The notes under the pieces: generated by a model
What the model was told of the DNA's origin: nothing
What the model saw: the letters and a program-made list of their open reading frames with translations, nothing else
The model's database searches: none
Made by a program: the position numbers and the translations under genes
Assembly (NCBI GenBank): GCA_035626475.1
Contig: DASPNP010000066.1
Location: 1-64,000 of the forward strand
Direction of reading: 5' to 3'
Length of the DNA: 64,000 bases
From: DASPKT01 sp035626475
GTDB taxonomy: Bacteria; Pseudomonadota; Alphaproteobacteria; Azospirillales; Azospirillaceae
Shown here: piece after piece, positions 43,387 through 52,509 of the stretch
Layout: each line of letters begins with the position of its first letter
How positions within the stretch are numbered: position 1 is the first letter of the stretch

Positions 43387-44886
43387 ATGTCGACCCAGAC
43401 CCTCACTCCCGTGCTCGACCCGTACGCCCTCGCCCGCGAGCTGGAGGGCATGCACCTGATCGGCGGCAGGCTGGTGCCGGCCGCCGGCGGCAAGACCTTC
43501 GACGTGGTCAACCCGGCCAAGGGCGAGGTCATGGGCCGCGCCGCCCTGGGCGACTCCCGGGACGTGGACGCCGCCGTGACCGCGGCATGCGCCGCGCAGA
43601 AGGAATGGAAGCAGCGCAGCGCCCGCGAGCGCGGCAAGCTGGTGGTCGAGTGCGGCCGCCTGCTCAGCCAGCATGTCGAGGAGCTGGCCCGCCTGGTGGC
43701 GCTGGAGACCGGCAAGGCGCTGCGCACCGAGAGCCGGGTCGAGGCCGGCATCCTGTCCGACGCCTTTACCTTCTTCGGGGGCTTGGGCAGCGAGCTGAAG
43801 GGCGAGACCGTGCCCTTCAACCCGAAGATGCTGACCATGACCGTGCGCGAGCCGATCGGCGTCGTCGGGGCCATCATCCCCTGGAACGTGCCGATGATGC
43901 TGATGGCGCTGAAGATCGCGCCGGCGCTGGTGGCGGGCAACGCGGTCGTGGTGAAGTCAGCCGAGGAGGCGCCCTTCGCCGTGCTGCGCGCCTGCCAGAT
44001 CATGGCCCAGGTGCTGCCGGCGGGCGTGCTGAACATCCTGTCGGGCTTCGGGCCGGAGTGCGGCGCGCCGCTGGTCTCGCATCCCAAGGTCGGCAAGGTG
44101 ACCTTCACCGGCTCGGTCGAGACCGGCAAGATCGTCTACAAGACCGCCGCCGAGAAGCTGATCCCGGTGACGCTGGAGCTGGGCGGCAAGAGCCCGATGA
44201 TCGTCATGGGCGACGCCGACATCGACCAGGCGGTGGCCGGTGCCGTCGCCGGCATGCGCTTCACCCGCCAGGGCCAGAGCTGCACCGCCGCCAGCCGCAT
44301 CTTCGTCCACAGCTCCATCCATGACGCCTTCGTGGAGAAGCTGAAGGCCAAGGTCGACGCCATGAAGATGGGCGACCCGCTGGACGAGGCGACCGACATC
44401 GGCGCCATCGTCAGCACCCAGCAGTTCGAGAAGGTGAAGAGCTACATCCAGATCGGCAGCAATGAGGCCGGCGCCAAGGCGCTGACCTGTTCTGCCCTGC
44501 CCGCCGACCAGAGCCTGGCCAAGGGGCTGTTCGTGCAGCCGGTGATCTTCACCGGCCTGACCAACGACAGCCGCGTGGCGCGCGAGGAGATCTTCGGGCC
44601 GGTGACCTGCGTCATCCGCTTCGACGACTATGAGCAGGCGATCGAGCAGGCCAACGACACCGAGTACGGTCTGGCCGCCACCATCTGGACCCGCGACCTG
44701 CGCACCGCCATGGACGCCACCCAGCGGCTGGAGGCCGGCTTCGTGCAGGTGAACCAGAACCTGGTCGTGCAGCCGAACCTGTCCTATGGCGGCGTCAAGA
44801 CGTCGGGCCTGGGCAAGGAGGCGACGCTGGAGAGCATGCTGGAGCACTTCACCCACAAGAAGACGATCATCATCAACATGGGCTGA
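43387..44886 (+). CDS. NAD(P)-dependent aldehyde dehydrogenase
   Basis: 499 aa, betaine-aldehyde-dehydrogenase-like. Conserved Asn in IIPWNVPMMLMALKIAPAL, cofactor Lys in VVVKSAEEAP, NAD loop FTGSVETGK, catalytic Glu in TLELGGKSPMIV and catalytic Cys in RQGQSCTAASR; EEIFGPV is also present. GGAGAGG precedes the ATG. Its placement opposite a polyamine-forming decarboxylase would fit oxidation of an amine-derived aldehyde, but that is inference. Followed by a strong terminator. Confidence 0.9.
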   Translation: MSTQTLTPVLDPYALARELEGMHLIGGRLVPAAGGKTFDVVNPAKGEVMGRAALGDSRDVDAAVTAACAAQKEWKQRSARERGKLVVECGRLLSQHVEELARLVALETGKALRTESRVEAGILSDAFTFFGGLGSELKGETVPFNPKMLTMTVREPIGVVGAIIPWNVPMMLMALKIAPALVAGNAVVVKSAEEAPFAVLRACQIMAQVLPAGVLNILSGFGPECGAPLVSHPKVGKVTFTGSVETGKIVYKTAAEKLIPVTLELGGKSPMIVMGDADIDQAVAGAVAGMRFTRQGQSCTAASRIFVHSSIHDAFVEKLKAKVDAMKMGDPLDEATDIGAIVSTQQFEKVKSYIQIGSNEAGAKALTCSALPADQSLAKGLFVQPVIFTGLTNDSRVAREEIFGPVTCVIRFDDYEQAIEQANDTEYGLAATIWTRDLRTAMDATQRLEAGFVQVNQNLVVQPNLSYGGVKTSGLGKEATLESMLEHFTHKKTIIINMG

Positions 44887-44913
44887 TCCCCGGCGGATCG
44901 GCTTTTCCTGGCA

Positions 44914-44941
44914 GGGGCGCCCGTCACGGGGCGCCCCTTTT
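44914..44941 (+). terminator. rho-independent terminator after aldehyde dehydrogenase
   Basis: GGGGCGCCC (44914-44922), 6-nt loop, GGGCGCCCC (44929-44937), TTTT. 28 nt past the stop. Confidence 0.85.
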
Positions 44942-45019
44942 GCTTGGCGCCCCTGGCGACCTCTCCCCGAAAGAGGTATAAACCCCTAATAAAGGCGGGG
45001 AATGAGGGGAGTACCGGGA

Positions 45020-47173
45020 ATGCCTATGCGCCGCGAGAGCGTGGCCGCCGAGGAGTTCGGCGCCGGGGTCCTGAGATCGCGCTTTCCCGCCGAGGCGCTG
45101 CCGCGCGACGGGCACGATCCCGACCATTCCGCCACCGACACCGGGCCGCTGCCAGTCATCCGCGACCGGCCGCTGGAGAAGTTCATGGCGCTCTGGTGCG
45201 GCCTGTCCTGGACCGAGGGCGCCGCCAACTTCCCCAGCGCCCCCGTCGGCACGCCGATGATCCTGACCTACAGCTTCATGGAGTCGCTGCCCGCCTATTT
45301 CTCCGAGGAGTTCTACGCGCAGAACCCGGGCGCCTACCGCACCGGCGCCTTCTCCGCCCTGACCGAGGCGCAGCGCGCCAACGCGCGTCTGGCCTTCGAC
45401 ATGATCACCCAGGCGACCGGCATCCGCTTCGTCGAGGTGCCCGACGCGGTGGGCGGCGAGATCCGCATGGGCATGGGGGCGATGCAGGCCGACCTCGGCG
45501 GCTTCGCCTACCTGCCCAGCGTCGACCAGGGCCATATCGAGGATCTGCCGAACGGCGGCGGGCGCGAGCGCACCGACTTCCAGGGCGTGGCCGGCGACAT
45601 CTTCGTCAGTTCCCTCTACTACGCCTCGAGCACGCTGGCGCCGGGGACAGAGGGCTTCGCCGTCGTCATGCACGAGATCGGCCACGCGCTGGGGCTGGTC
45701 CATCCCAAGGTCGGCTTCGCCGGCCTGACCGAGGCCGAGTCCGGCATCGACAGCTCGGTCATGGCGCTGGGCACCGGCGGCGCGGCGGCGCAGAACGGGG
45801 TGCCCGCCGCCTTCCGCCCGCTCGACCTGCAGGTGCTGCGCTACATCTACGGCACGCCGGAGGACGAGGCGCGGCTGGACGGCCAGGTCACCCGCACGCT
45901 GGACCGGACCAGCTGGACCTACACCATGACCGGCGCCGCCGCCGACGATGTGATCCTGGGCACCAACCTGCGCGACACGGTCCGGGGCGGCGCCGGCCGC
46001 GACCTGCTGAACGGGCTGGGCGCCGACGATCTGCTGGACGGCGGCGACGAGGCCGACCGGCTGGATGGCGGCATCGGGAACGACACGCTGCTGGGCGGCG
46101 CCGGCGACGACTACATGCTGGGCAATTTCGGCGACGATGTGTTCGAGGGTGGCGCCGGCCAGGATTTGATGGAAGGCTCCTACGGCAACGACAGCTTCAC
46201 CGCGCGCGGCGAGGGCGACATCATTATCGGCGAGTATTTCGCGCCCACCATCTTCACCGACACGGTGGACTACAGCCGCGCCGGCGGCGCCGTGACGGTC
46301 GACCTCGGCGCGGACTACCAGTCCATGGATACGCGCCAGGAGAACGCCATCCGGGCGCTGAACCATGACGGCACCGTGGCGCGCTACTACAACATCGGCT
46401 ACGGCATCGTCGCGGGCGGCGCCCAGGCGGACCAACTCATCAACGTCAACCGGATCATCGGCACGCCCCTCAATGACAGTCTCAGGGGCCGCAACGGCGC
46501 CGCCCCCAGCGACGAGACCCTGTCCGGCGGCGCCGGCAACGACACGATCGAGGGATTCGGGGCCGGCAATTTCCGGGGTAGCCGGGGCGACCTGCTGCTC
46601 GGCAGCACGGGCGACGACCTTTACATCGTGCGCGAGGCGGCGGGCGAGCGCGTGCAGGAGCTGGCCGGCGAGGGCACCGACACGGTCCGCTTCATCGGCA
46701 GTGGCGCCTACACCCTGCCCGACCATGTCGAGGACGGCACCATCCTGGCGTTCGGGGCGGAGAGCGTGCTGACCGGCACCGCGGCCGCCAACCGCCTGTC
46801 GGTCGACGCCGCCGGCCTGCCGCAGGGCGCCGTGCTGCGCGGCCTCGGCGGGGCGGATACGCTGACCGGCGGCGGCGGGGCCGAGACGCTGGAGGGCGGC
46901 GCCGGCGACGATCTGTTGACCGGCGGCATCTCGGCGGATTTGTTCCTGTTCGGCGCCGACAGCGCCGGCGGGCGCGACACCATCGCCGATTTCCAGCTCA
47001 AGGTCACCGTGACGGGCGGGACCGACCTGATCCGGCTGACGGGCGGGCTGTCCTACACGACCGGCACCGGCGCCGAGGGCTGGCTGCGCCTGATCCTGTC
47101 CAACGGCGCCATCGTGGACCTGACCGGCATCGCGCCCGCCGCCTTCGATCCCGCCTGGGTGGCGAGCGGCTGA
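45020..47173 (+). CDS. serralysin-like RTX metalloprotease with altered Met-turn
   Basis: 717 aa, no Sec signal. The zinc site HEIGHALGLVH (H218, E219, H222, H228) is complete. The Met-turn is present as SVMALG (M248) instead of the usual S-x-M-S-Y, so the Tyr zinc ligand seems missing. RTX calcium repeats follow (VRGGAGRDLLNGLGADDLL, DGGIGNDTLLGGAGDD, near 318-400) and again near 500-520 and 620-645 (LEGGAGDDLLTGG). A C-terminal part resembles the M10 C-terminal domain. ATG at 45020 has GAGGGGAG 8 nt upstream; 45002 is an alternative. Type I secretion expected; no secretion genes nearby. Confidence 0.85.
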   Translation: MPMRRESVAAEEFGAGVLRSRFPAEALPRDGHDPDHSATDTGPLPVIRDRPLEKFMALWCGLSWTEGAANFPSAPVGTPMILTYSFMESLPAYFSEEFYAQNPGAYRTGAFSALTEAQRANARLAFDMITQATGIRFVEVPDAVGGEIRMGMGAMQADLGGFAYLPSVDQGHIEDLPNGGGRERTDFQGVAGDIFVSSLYYASSTLAPGTEGFAVVMHEIGHALGLVHPKVGFAGLTEAESGIDSSVMALGTGGAAAQNGVPAAFRPLDLQVLRYIYGTPEDEARLDGQVTRTLDRTSWTYTMTGAAADDVILGTNLRDTVRGGAGRDLLNGLGADDLLDGGDEADRLDGGIGNDTLLGGAGDDYMLGNFGDDVFEGGAGQDLMEGSYGNDSFTARGEGDIIIGEYFAPTIFTDTVDYSRAGGAVTVDLGADYQSMDTRQENAIRALNHDGTVARYYNIGYGIVAGGAQADQLINVNRIIGTPLNDSLRGRNGAAPSDETLSGGAGNDTIEGFGAGNFRGSRGDLLLGSTGDDLYIVREAAGERVQELAGEGTDTVRFIGSGAYTLPDHVEDGTILAFGAESVLTGTAAANRLSVDAAGLPQGAVLRGLGGADTLTGGGGAETLEGGAGDDLLTGGISADLFLFGADSAGGRDTIADFQLKVTVTGGTDLIRLTGGLSYTTGTGAEGWLRLILSNGAIVDLTGIAPAAFDPAWVASG

Positions 47174-47176
47174 GCC

Positions 47177-47656
47177 TCAGTCGATGTGCCGGTAGGCGCC
47201 GCACCAGTAGAGCAGCGGACGGCCCTCGGCGGCGAAGGCCAGCTTGACGACCTTGCCGACGATGATGACGTGGTCGCCACCCTCGTGCGAACCGTAGAGC
47301 TCGCAGTCCAGATTGGCGAGGCAGCCTTCCAGGATCGGGCTGCCGGTCTCCCAGGCCGCGCGGGGCACCCCGTCCCAGCGGTCGGTGGCGTGGCCGCGGG
47401 AGAAGCGGTGGGAGAAATCGCGCTGCTCCTCCGTCAGGATGTTCAGCGCGAAGCCGCGGCCGCTCTGGAAGAGCGGCAGGGTGTTGGCGTTCCTGTCCAG
47501 GCAGAACAGCACCAGCGGCGGGTCCAGCGAGACCGAGGTGACGGAGTTCACCGTCACCCCCACGGGGTTGCCCTCCCCGTCAAGCGTGGTCGCGACCGCG
47601 ATCCCCGTGGCGAAGCGGCCGAGGGTGTGGCGGAACTCGCGGGCGTCGATGGTCAT
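47177..47656 (-). CDS. flavin reductase family protein
   Basis: 159 aa, split-barrel flavin-binding fold. REFRHTLGRFATGIAVATT, NSVTSVSLDPPLVLFCLDRN and a final GDHVIIVGKVVKL with LYWCGAYRHI match the family that supplies reduced FMN/FAD to two-component monooxygenases. No partner oxygenase is adjacent. Convergent with the RTX protease gene, 3 nt apart. Confidence 0.88.
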   Translation of the reverse strand: MTIDAREFRHTLGRFATGIAVATTLDGEGNPVGVTVNSVTSVSLDPPLVLFCLDRNANTLPLFQSGRGFALNILTEEQRDFSHRFSRGHATDRWDGVPRAAWETGSPILEGCLANLDCELYGSHEGGDHVIIVGKVVKLAFAAEGRPLLYWCGAYRHID

Positions 47657-47880
47657 GGGGGCGGGACCGGCTCTGGAGGAAGGGGCCTTCCGTCCCTAGC
47701 CGATGGGGGCACGGGGCGCAAGCTGATTGGCCCGGAAATGGTTGGCGCGGCATCACTTGTCCAGTCCCGGCCTACCCCGTCCGATGAATATCCCTTCCTC
47801 GGGCACCCCCACTGCCCTTAAACTATCGGTTGGACTAGCAGTCGGCCGCATCTTGGCCGTTCTTTTCGGAAGGTGGTCCC

Positions 47881-49017
47881 GTGGCGAGCAACGCGGGCGG
47901 CGGCAAGAACCAAGCCCCGATCATCATCAAGAAGATCAACAAGAGCGCCGAGGGCCACCATGGCGGCGCCTGGAAGGTCGCCTATGCCGACTTCGTGACG
48001 GCGATGATGGCCTTCTTCCTGCTGCTCTGGCTGCTGAACGTCACCACCTCGGAACAGAAGCTGGGCATCGCCGACTATTTCTCCCCCGCCAGCCCCTCCA
48101 AGCAGGAGAGCGGCGCCGGCGGCGTGCTGGGCGGCCAGACCATCACGGTGGACGGGTCGCTGAACAACCAGTCCTCGCCGCCGCAGCTGACGGTGCCGGT
48201 GCCCTCGCTGCCCGCCGCCGCCAACGCCGCCGAGCAGGTGGACGACTTCAAGTACAGCGCCCGCGGCCGGCCCGACGGCGACAAGGACAAGCTCGGCAAC
48301 ACCGACGAGGAGAAGGCGGGCGGCCCCACCGCCGGGACCATGAAGGGCGGCCTGTCCGAGGCGGAGCTGGCCGGCGGCGCGGCCGACCTCATGCGCATCG
48401 GCGGCAAGGAGGAGGCCGACAAGAACGGCGACGGCGAGGTCGACCCGGCCGAGCTGGCGGAGGCGCTGGCCAAGCTCGAGGCGCAGCAGTTCCAGCAGGC
48501 CGCGGCCGAGCTGCGCCAGGCCATCCAGGAGGTGCCGGAGCTGCGCGACCTCGCCCAGAACCTGATCATCGACCAGACGCCCGAGGGGCTGCGCATCCAG
48601 CTGGTGGACCAGGAAGGCTACTCGATGTTCCCCTCCGCCAGCGCCAAGATGTTCCCCCAGACGGCGCAGCTGATGGCCTATGTGGCGCAAGCAGTCTCAA
48701 AGATGCCGAACCGGCTGTCGGTCAGCGGCCACACCGACAGTATTCCGTTCTCCAACGACGCCGCCTACGGCAACTGGGAACTCTCCTCCGACCGCGCCAA
48801 TGCGAGCCGGCGTGCACTCATCGCCGGCGGTGTCGCGCCCGAACGCATTGCGACAGTGGTCGCCAAGGCTGACACCGACCACCTCTTTCCCGACGACCCG
48901 AAATCGCCGCGTAACCGCCGGGTCAGCATCGTGCTGATCCGCGAGCAGCCGCTGGGCGCCGGGCCGGCGGTTCCGGCCGCGCCGGCGGGCGCCTCGGGCA
49001 CGTCGCCGGCGCGCTAG
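47881..49017 (+). CDS. motB: Flagellar motor stator protein MotB with EF-hand loop
   Basis: 378 aa. The N-terminal stretch GGAWKVAYADFVTAMMAFFL holds the proton-carrying Asp37 in a single membrane helix (about 38-53). A long periplasmic linker (about 55-225) contains DKNGDGEVDPAE at 180-191, a canonical EF-hand calcium loop. The OmpA-like peptidoglycan domain has SGHTDSIPFSNDAAYGNWEL and ends NRRVSIVLI. GTG start at 47881 after GGAAGG. motA is not adjacent. The family assignment is firm; the EF-hand is unusual. Confidence 0.94.
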   Translation: MASNAGGGKNQAPIIIKKINKSAEGHHGGAWKVAYADFVTAMMAFFLLLWLLNVTTSEQKLGIADYFSPASPSKQESGAGGVLGGQTITVDGSLNNQSSPPQLTVPVPSLPAAANAAEQVDDFKYSARGRPDGDKDKLGNTDEEKAGGPTAGTMKGGLSEAELAGGAADLMRIGGKEEADKNGDGEVDPAELAEALAKLEAQQFQQAAAELRQAIQEVPELRDLAQNLIIDQTPEGLRIQLVDQEGYSMFPSASAKMFPQTAQLMAYVAQAVSKMPNRLSVSGHTDSIPFSNDAAYGNWELSSDRANASRRALIAGGVAPERIATVVAKADTDHLFPDDPKSPRNRRVSIVLIREQPLGAGPAVPAAPAGASGTSPAR

Positions 49018-49281
49018 GAATGCCGATGCCGCAGCCACACCACGGCGGCGAAATATCACAGCCGCCCCGTCGCAATGGCCTCTCGTCGGTGTTACTCTGA
49101 TCGCCAGAGGCCGGTGCCCCTTCCCTCCCGTCCGGGGCAGGAGGCGGGGGCCGCCGCCGCAGGGGAACCGCCAGGGCACCGCATGACGTTTCCGTCCGGC
49201 ATGACCGACCAGTACAGCGCCTCCGCCCCGGGGGCCGCACACCGCTTCCCGCCCGCCCGCCTCCCCGTCCGGACCGCCTGA

Positions 49282-50055
49282 ATGAGCGTCATTCCGCCGC
49301 CCTACCGCCCGCTGCAGCAGTTCTTCCGGTCGGGGCCGATGCCCTGTCCCTACCTGCCCGGCCGGATCGAGCGGAAGCTGTTCACGCGCCTGTCCGGCCC
49401 GCAGGCGGCGGAGGTCAACTCCACCCTGTCGCGCGCCGGCTTCCGCCGCAGCCACGACATCGTCTACCGGCCGGTCTGCCCCGGCTGCAACGCCTGCGTG
49501 CCCGTGCGCATCCCGGTGGCGGAGTTCGCGCCGAACCGGACCATGCGCAAGATCCGCAAGGCCAACACCGACCTGACCTTCACCCCGGCGCCGGCCTCGG
49601 CGACGGTGGAGCAGTACGGCGTCTTCGCCGCCTACCAGGACGCGCGCCATGGCGACAGCGACATGAGCCGGATGAGCCTGGCCGACTACACCGCCATGGT
49701 GGAGGAGGGCCGGGTCGACACGCTGGTGTTCGAACTGCGCGACGCCGAGGGCCAGCTGCGCGGCGGCCTGCTGACCGACCGGCTGGCCGACGGCTATTCC
49801 GCCGTCTACAGCTTCTACGATCCGGCCGACGTGCGTCGCAGCCTGGGCACGCAGATGATCCTGTCGCTGGTCGAGGCGGCCCGGGCGGCGAACCTGCCCT
49901 ATGTCTATCTCGGCTACTGGATCGATGGCAGCCGCAAGATGGCCTACAAGGCCCGCTTCCGGCCGCTGGAGCAGCTGTCGCGCGACGGCTGGGTGCGCAT
50001 GACCGACGCCGAGCTGGACCGGCTGGAAGCCGCCGTCGGCGCAGACGCGGACTGA
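49282..50055 (+). CDS. bpt: Aspartate/glutamate leucyltransferase Bpt (arginyltransferase family)
   Basis: Transfers Leu from tRNA to N-terminal Asp or Glu, marking proteins for ClpAP degradation. The family opening GPMPCPYLPGRIERKLFTRL, the Cys-rich YRPVCPGCNACVPVRIPV and LPYVYLGYWIDGSRKMAYK are present. 257 aa. ATG at 49282. The preceding 264-nt gap holds no clear gene. Confidence 0.93.
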   Translation: MSVIPPPYRPLQQFFRSGPMPCPYLPGRIERKLFTRLSGPQAAEVNSTLSRAGFRRSHDIVYRPVCPGCNACVPVRIPVAEFAPNRTMRKIRKANTDLTFTPAPASATVEQYGVFAAYQDARHGDSDMSRMSLADYTAMVEEGRVDTLVFELRDAEGQLRGGLLTDRLADGYSAVYSFYDPADVRRSLGTQMILSLVEAARAANLPYVYLGYWIDGSRKMAYKARFRPLEQLSRDGWVRMTDAELDRLEAAVGADAD

Positions 50056-50079
50056 GCCTCCTCAGTTGTTCCACTCAAT

Positions 50080-50238
50080 CCCGTCATCCCGGCGAAAGCC
50101 GGGACCCAGGGGTTGCAGCGATAATCGACCGATGAAGCGTGCCCAGTTCACAGGCTTTGTTGGAAGTCGCTTTGGGACCGCTGCATTGATCTCATACTGC
50201 GGCAACCCCTGGGCCCCGGCTTTCGCCGGGGTGACGGG
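50080..50238. repeat. dispersed inverted-repeat element, family A copy 2
   Basis: Left arm CCCGTCATCCCGGCGAAAGC... (50080-50118) and right arm ...CGGCTTTCGCCGGGGTGACGGG (to 50238) are inverted copies; the core differs from copies 1 and 3. Confidence 0.8.
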
Positions 50239-50344
50239 AAAAGAGATCACCCTCCGAAGGTGCTGCTAGAGCTGCCTGCTGACCCCAGCCCGGAACCCCC
50301 GCCCGTCCCCGCCGTTCCCTCCCCGCACCATCGGGGAGCGCCCC

Positions 50345-51199
50345 ATGCGCCGTCGCGCCTTCATCCGCACCACCGCCCTGCTGGGCGCCGCCTGCCTCGC
50401 CGCGCCTGTTCTGCTGACGCGCCCGGCACGGGCGTCCGCCGTGCTGCGGCTCGCCGCCAGCGATCCGGCGGCGGCTCACGCCGTGGCGGCGCATCTGGCG
50501 GCGGCGTCGGAGGGAACGCTGATCCTGGCACCGGTACCGGCCGGCACCCCGGCGGATGCGGCGCTGGTCGAGGCCTGGCGCCTGTCCCCGGCCGCCGCCC
50601 TGCTCGCCGCCATGCCCTTCGGGCCGGAGCCGGAACGGTTGGCCCCCTGGCTCGCGTCGGACGAGGGACGCGCCCTGTTCCGCGCCGCCGCCGGCTCCGC
50701 CGCCTTCGCCGTTGCGCTGGCGCCCGGCGGCCATGTCGCCGGCCCCGTTCCCGACGGCCTCGCCGATCTCAGGGGCCTGCGCGTGGCGGCGCCGGGGCCG
50801 CTGGGCAAGGTCTGGCGGCGTCTGGGGGCGGAAACGGCGGCCGCGGAGGCGCCGGTGACCGACTGCGCCGCAGCCGGCGGACGCCTCGGCTTCGGACCCC
50901 GCTCCCGCCTGCTGGCCCTGTCCATCGACCCGGGCGCCCTCGCCGCCCTGCCGCCGTCGGCCCGACCGGCGCTGGAGTCGCCGCCGCTGCTGCTCGATGG
51001 GCCGGCCGGCGGACCGTCGCTGTCGCCCGAGATCATGGTGGCCGCCGGCAACCATGCGGCGGACGTCAGGCGCGCCCTCAAGGCTTCCGCCGATCGGCTG
51101 ACCGCCCGCATCGCCGCGGCATTGCCCGCCCCCGCCGTCTCCGGCATCGCGGCGGCCTGCTGGCCCTGGCCGGCGGCCTCTAACGCCTTGGTGGCATAA
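50345..51199 (+). CDS. degenerate TRAP-type substrate-binding protein homologue
   Basis: 284 aa with a twin-arginine-type leader (MRRRAFIRTTALLGA). The layout (LVEAWRLSPAAALLAAMPFG, LADLRGLRVAAPGPLGKVWR, LGAETAAAE) parallels the DctP fold of the next gene but is about 100 residues shorter and lacks the central helix region and the substrate-binding aromatic residues. Ala content is very high. It may be a diverged paralogue with a new role or a decaying gene; the frame is intact. Confidence 0.55.
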   Translation: MRRRAFIRTTALLGAACLAAPVLLTRPARASAVLRLAASDPAAAHAVAAHLAAASEGTLILAPVPAGTPADAALVEAWRLSPAAALLAAMPFGPEPERLAPWLASDEGRALFRAAAGSAAFAVALAPGGHVAGPVPDGLADLRGLRVAAPGPLGKVWRRLGAETAAAEAPVTDCAAAGGRLGFGPRSRLLALSIDPGALAALPPSARPALESPPLLLDGPAGGPSLSPEIMVAAGNHAADVRRALKASADRLTARIAAALPAPAVSGIAAACWPWPAASNALVA

Positions 51200-51330
51200 G
51201 AGGAAGTCCCGTTGACGGCGCCGTCCGGCCTTCTATGCTCGGGCGGCGGGGAATGGCCGGCAAGGCCTCTCCGCCGACAAGGAGCGGGACGCTGCGAATG
51301 TCCCGCCTGGACCAGCGGAGGAGATGCCCG

Positions 51331-52497
51331 ATGAAGCCGCCCAGCGCCCCTGCGCCGACCGCCACGCCCGAGCCCGCCGCGCCTGAGCCCGCGCTGCAGC
51401 GCCGCTCCTTCCTGGCCGCCGCCGGCACCGGCGCAGCCGTCGCGGCCGCCACCTTCCCGGCCCCCGCCATCGCGCAGTCCAACCCCGAGATCAAATGGCG
51501 CTGCGCCTCCAGCTTTCCCAAGAGCCTGGACACGATCTACGGCGGCGCCGAGATCGTGGCGAAGCGCGTCGAGGCGGCCACCGACGGCAAGTTCCAGATC
51601 CGCGCCTTCGCCGGCGGCGAGATCGTGCCGGGCCTGCAGGTGCTGGACGCCGTCCAGGCCGGCACGGTCGAGTGCGGCCACACCGTCAACTACTACTATG
51701 TCGGCAAGGACCCGGCCTTCGCCTTCGACTGCGCCATCCCCTTCGGGCTGAACGCGCGCCAGCAGAACGCCTGGCTGTTCCAGGGCGGCGGGCTGGAGCT
51801 CGTCCGCGATTTCCTGAAGGGCTACAACGTCATCAACTTCCCGGCCGGCAACACCGGCACGCAGATGGGCGGCTGGTTCCGCAAGGAGATCAAGACCGTC
51901 GAGGATCTGAAGGGCCTGAAGATGCGCATCGGCGGCTTCGCCGGCCAGGTGATCTCCCGCCTGGGCGCCGTGCCGCAGCAGATCGCCGGCGGCGACATCT
52001 ACCCGGCGCTGGAGAAGGGCACCATCGACGCCGCCGAGTGGGTCGGCCCCTATGACGACGAGAAGCTCGGCTTCCAGAAGGTCGCCAAATACTACTACTA
52101 CCCCGGCTGGTGGGAGGCCGGGCCGACCGTCTCCATGATCGTGAATTTGCAGCAATGGGACGCGCTGCCCAAGCACTACAAGGCGATCTTCGAGTCCGCC
52201 TGCCAGGACGCCAACGTCACCATGACCGCCAAGTACGACGCGCAGAACCCGGCGGCGATCAAGCGGCTGGTGGCGTCCGGCGCGCTGCTGCGGCCCTTCC
52301 CGCGCGAGGTCCTGCAGGCCTGCTACAAGGCGGCCTTCGAGCTGTATGACGAGACGGCGGCCAAGAACCCGGCCTTCAGGAAGATCTACGAGCCCTGGAA
52401 GGCCTTCCGCGAGGAGAGCTTCCTGTGGTTCCGCGTCGCCGAGAACACGCTGGACAACTTCATGTACGCGGCGTCGGCGGCGGCGCGGAAGGGCTGA
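51331..52497 (+). CDS. TRAP transporter substrate-binding protein DctP (2-oxoacid type)
   Basis: Periplasmic binding protein, 388 aa. A Tat motif RRSFLAAAGTGAA with a cleavage near PAIAQ (about 48). The body resembles TakP/monocarboxylate-binding DctP: INFPAGNTGTQMGGWF, LKGLKMRIGGFAGQV (the carboxylate-binding Arg), EWVGPYDDEKLGFQKV and YYYYPGWWEAGP. ATG at 51331 follows GGAGGAG. No DctQ or DctM permease gene is in the window. DUF1294 gene follows 12 nt later. Confidence 0.9.
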   Translation: MKPPSAPAPTATPEPAAPEPALQRRSFLAAAGTGAAVAAATFPAPAIAQSNPEIKWRCASSFPKSLDTIYGGAEIVAKRVEAATDGKFQIRAFAGGEIVPGLQVLDAVQAGTVECGHTVNYYYVGKDPAFAFDCAIPFGLNARQQNAWLFQGGGLELVRDFLKGYNVINFPAGNTGTQMGGWFRKEIKTVEDLKGLKMRIGGFAGQVISRLGAVPQQIAGGDIYPALEKGTIDAAEWVGPYDDEKLGFQKVAKYYYYPGWWEAGPTVSMIVNLQQWDALPKHYKAIFESACQDANVTMTAKYDAQNPAAIKRLVASGALLRPFPREVLQACYKAAFELYDETAAKNPAFRKIYEPWKAFREESFLWFRVAENTLDNFMYAASAAARKG

Positions 52498-52509
52498 GCG
52501 GGCGGGCCC

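Noticed and set aside
49184..49281. Small plus-strand frame before bpt (MTFPSGMTDQYSA...)
   Set aside because: No good ribosome site, Pro/Arg-rich composition and no family resemblance; more likely leader sequence.
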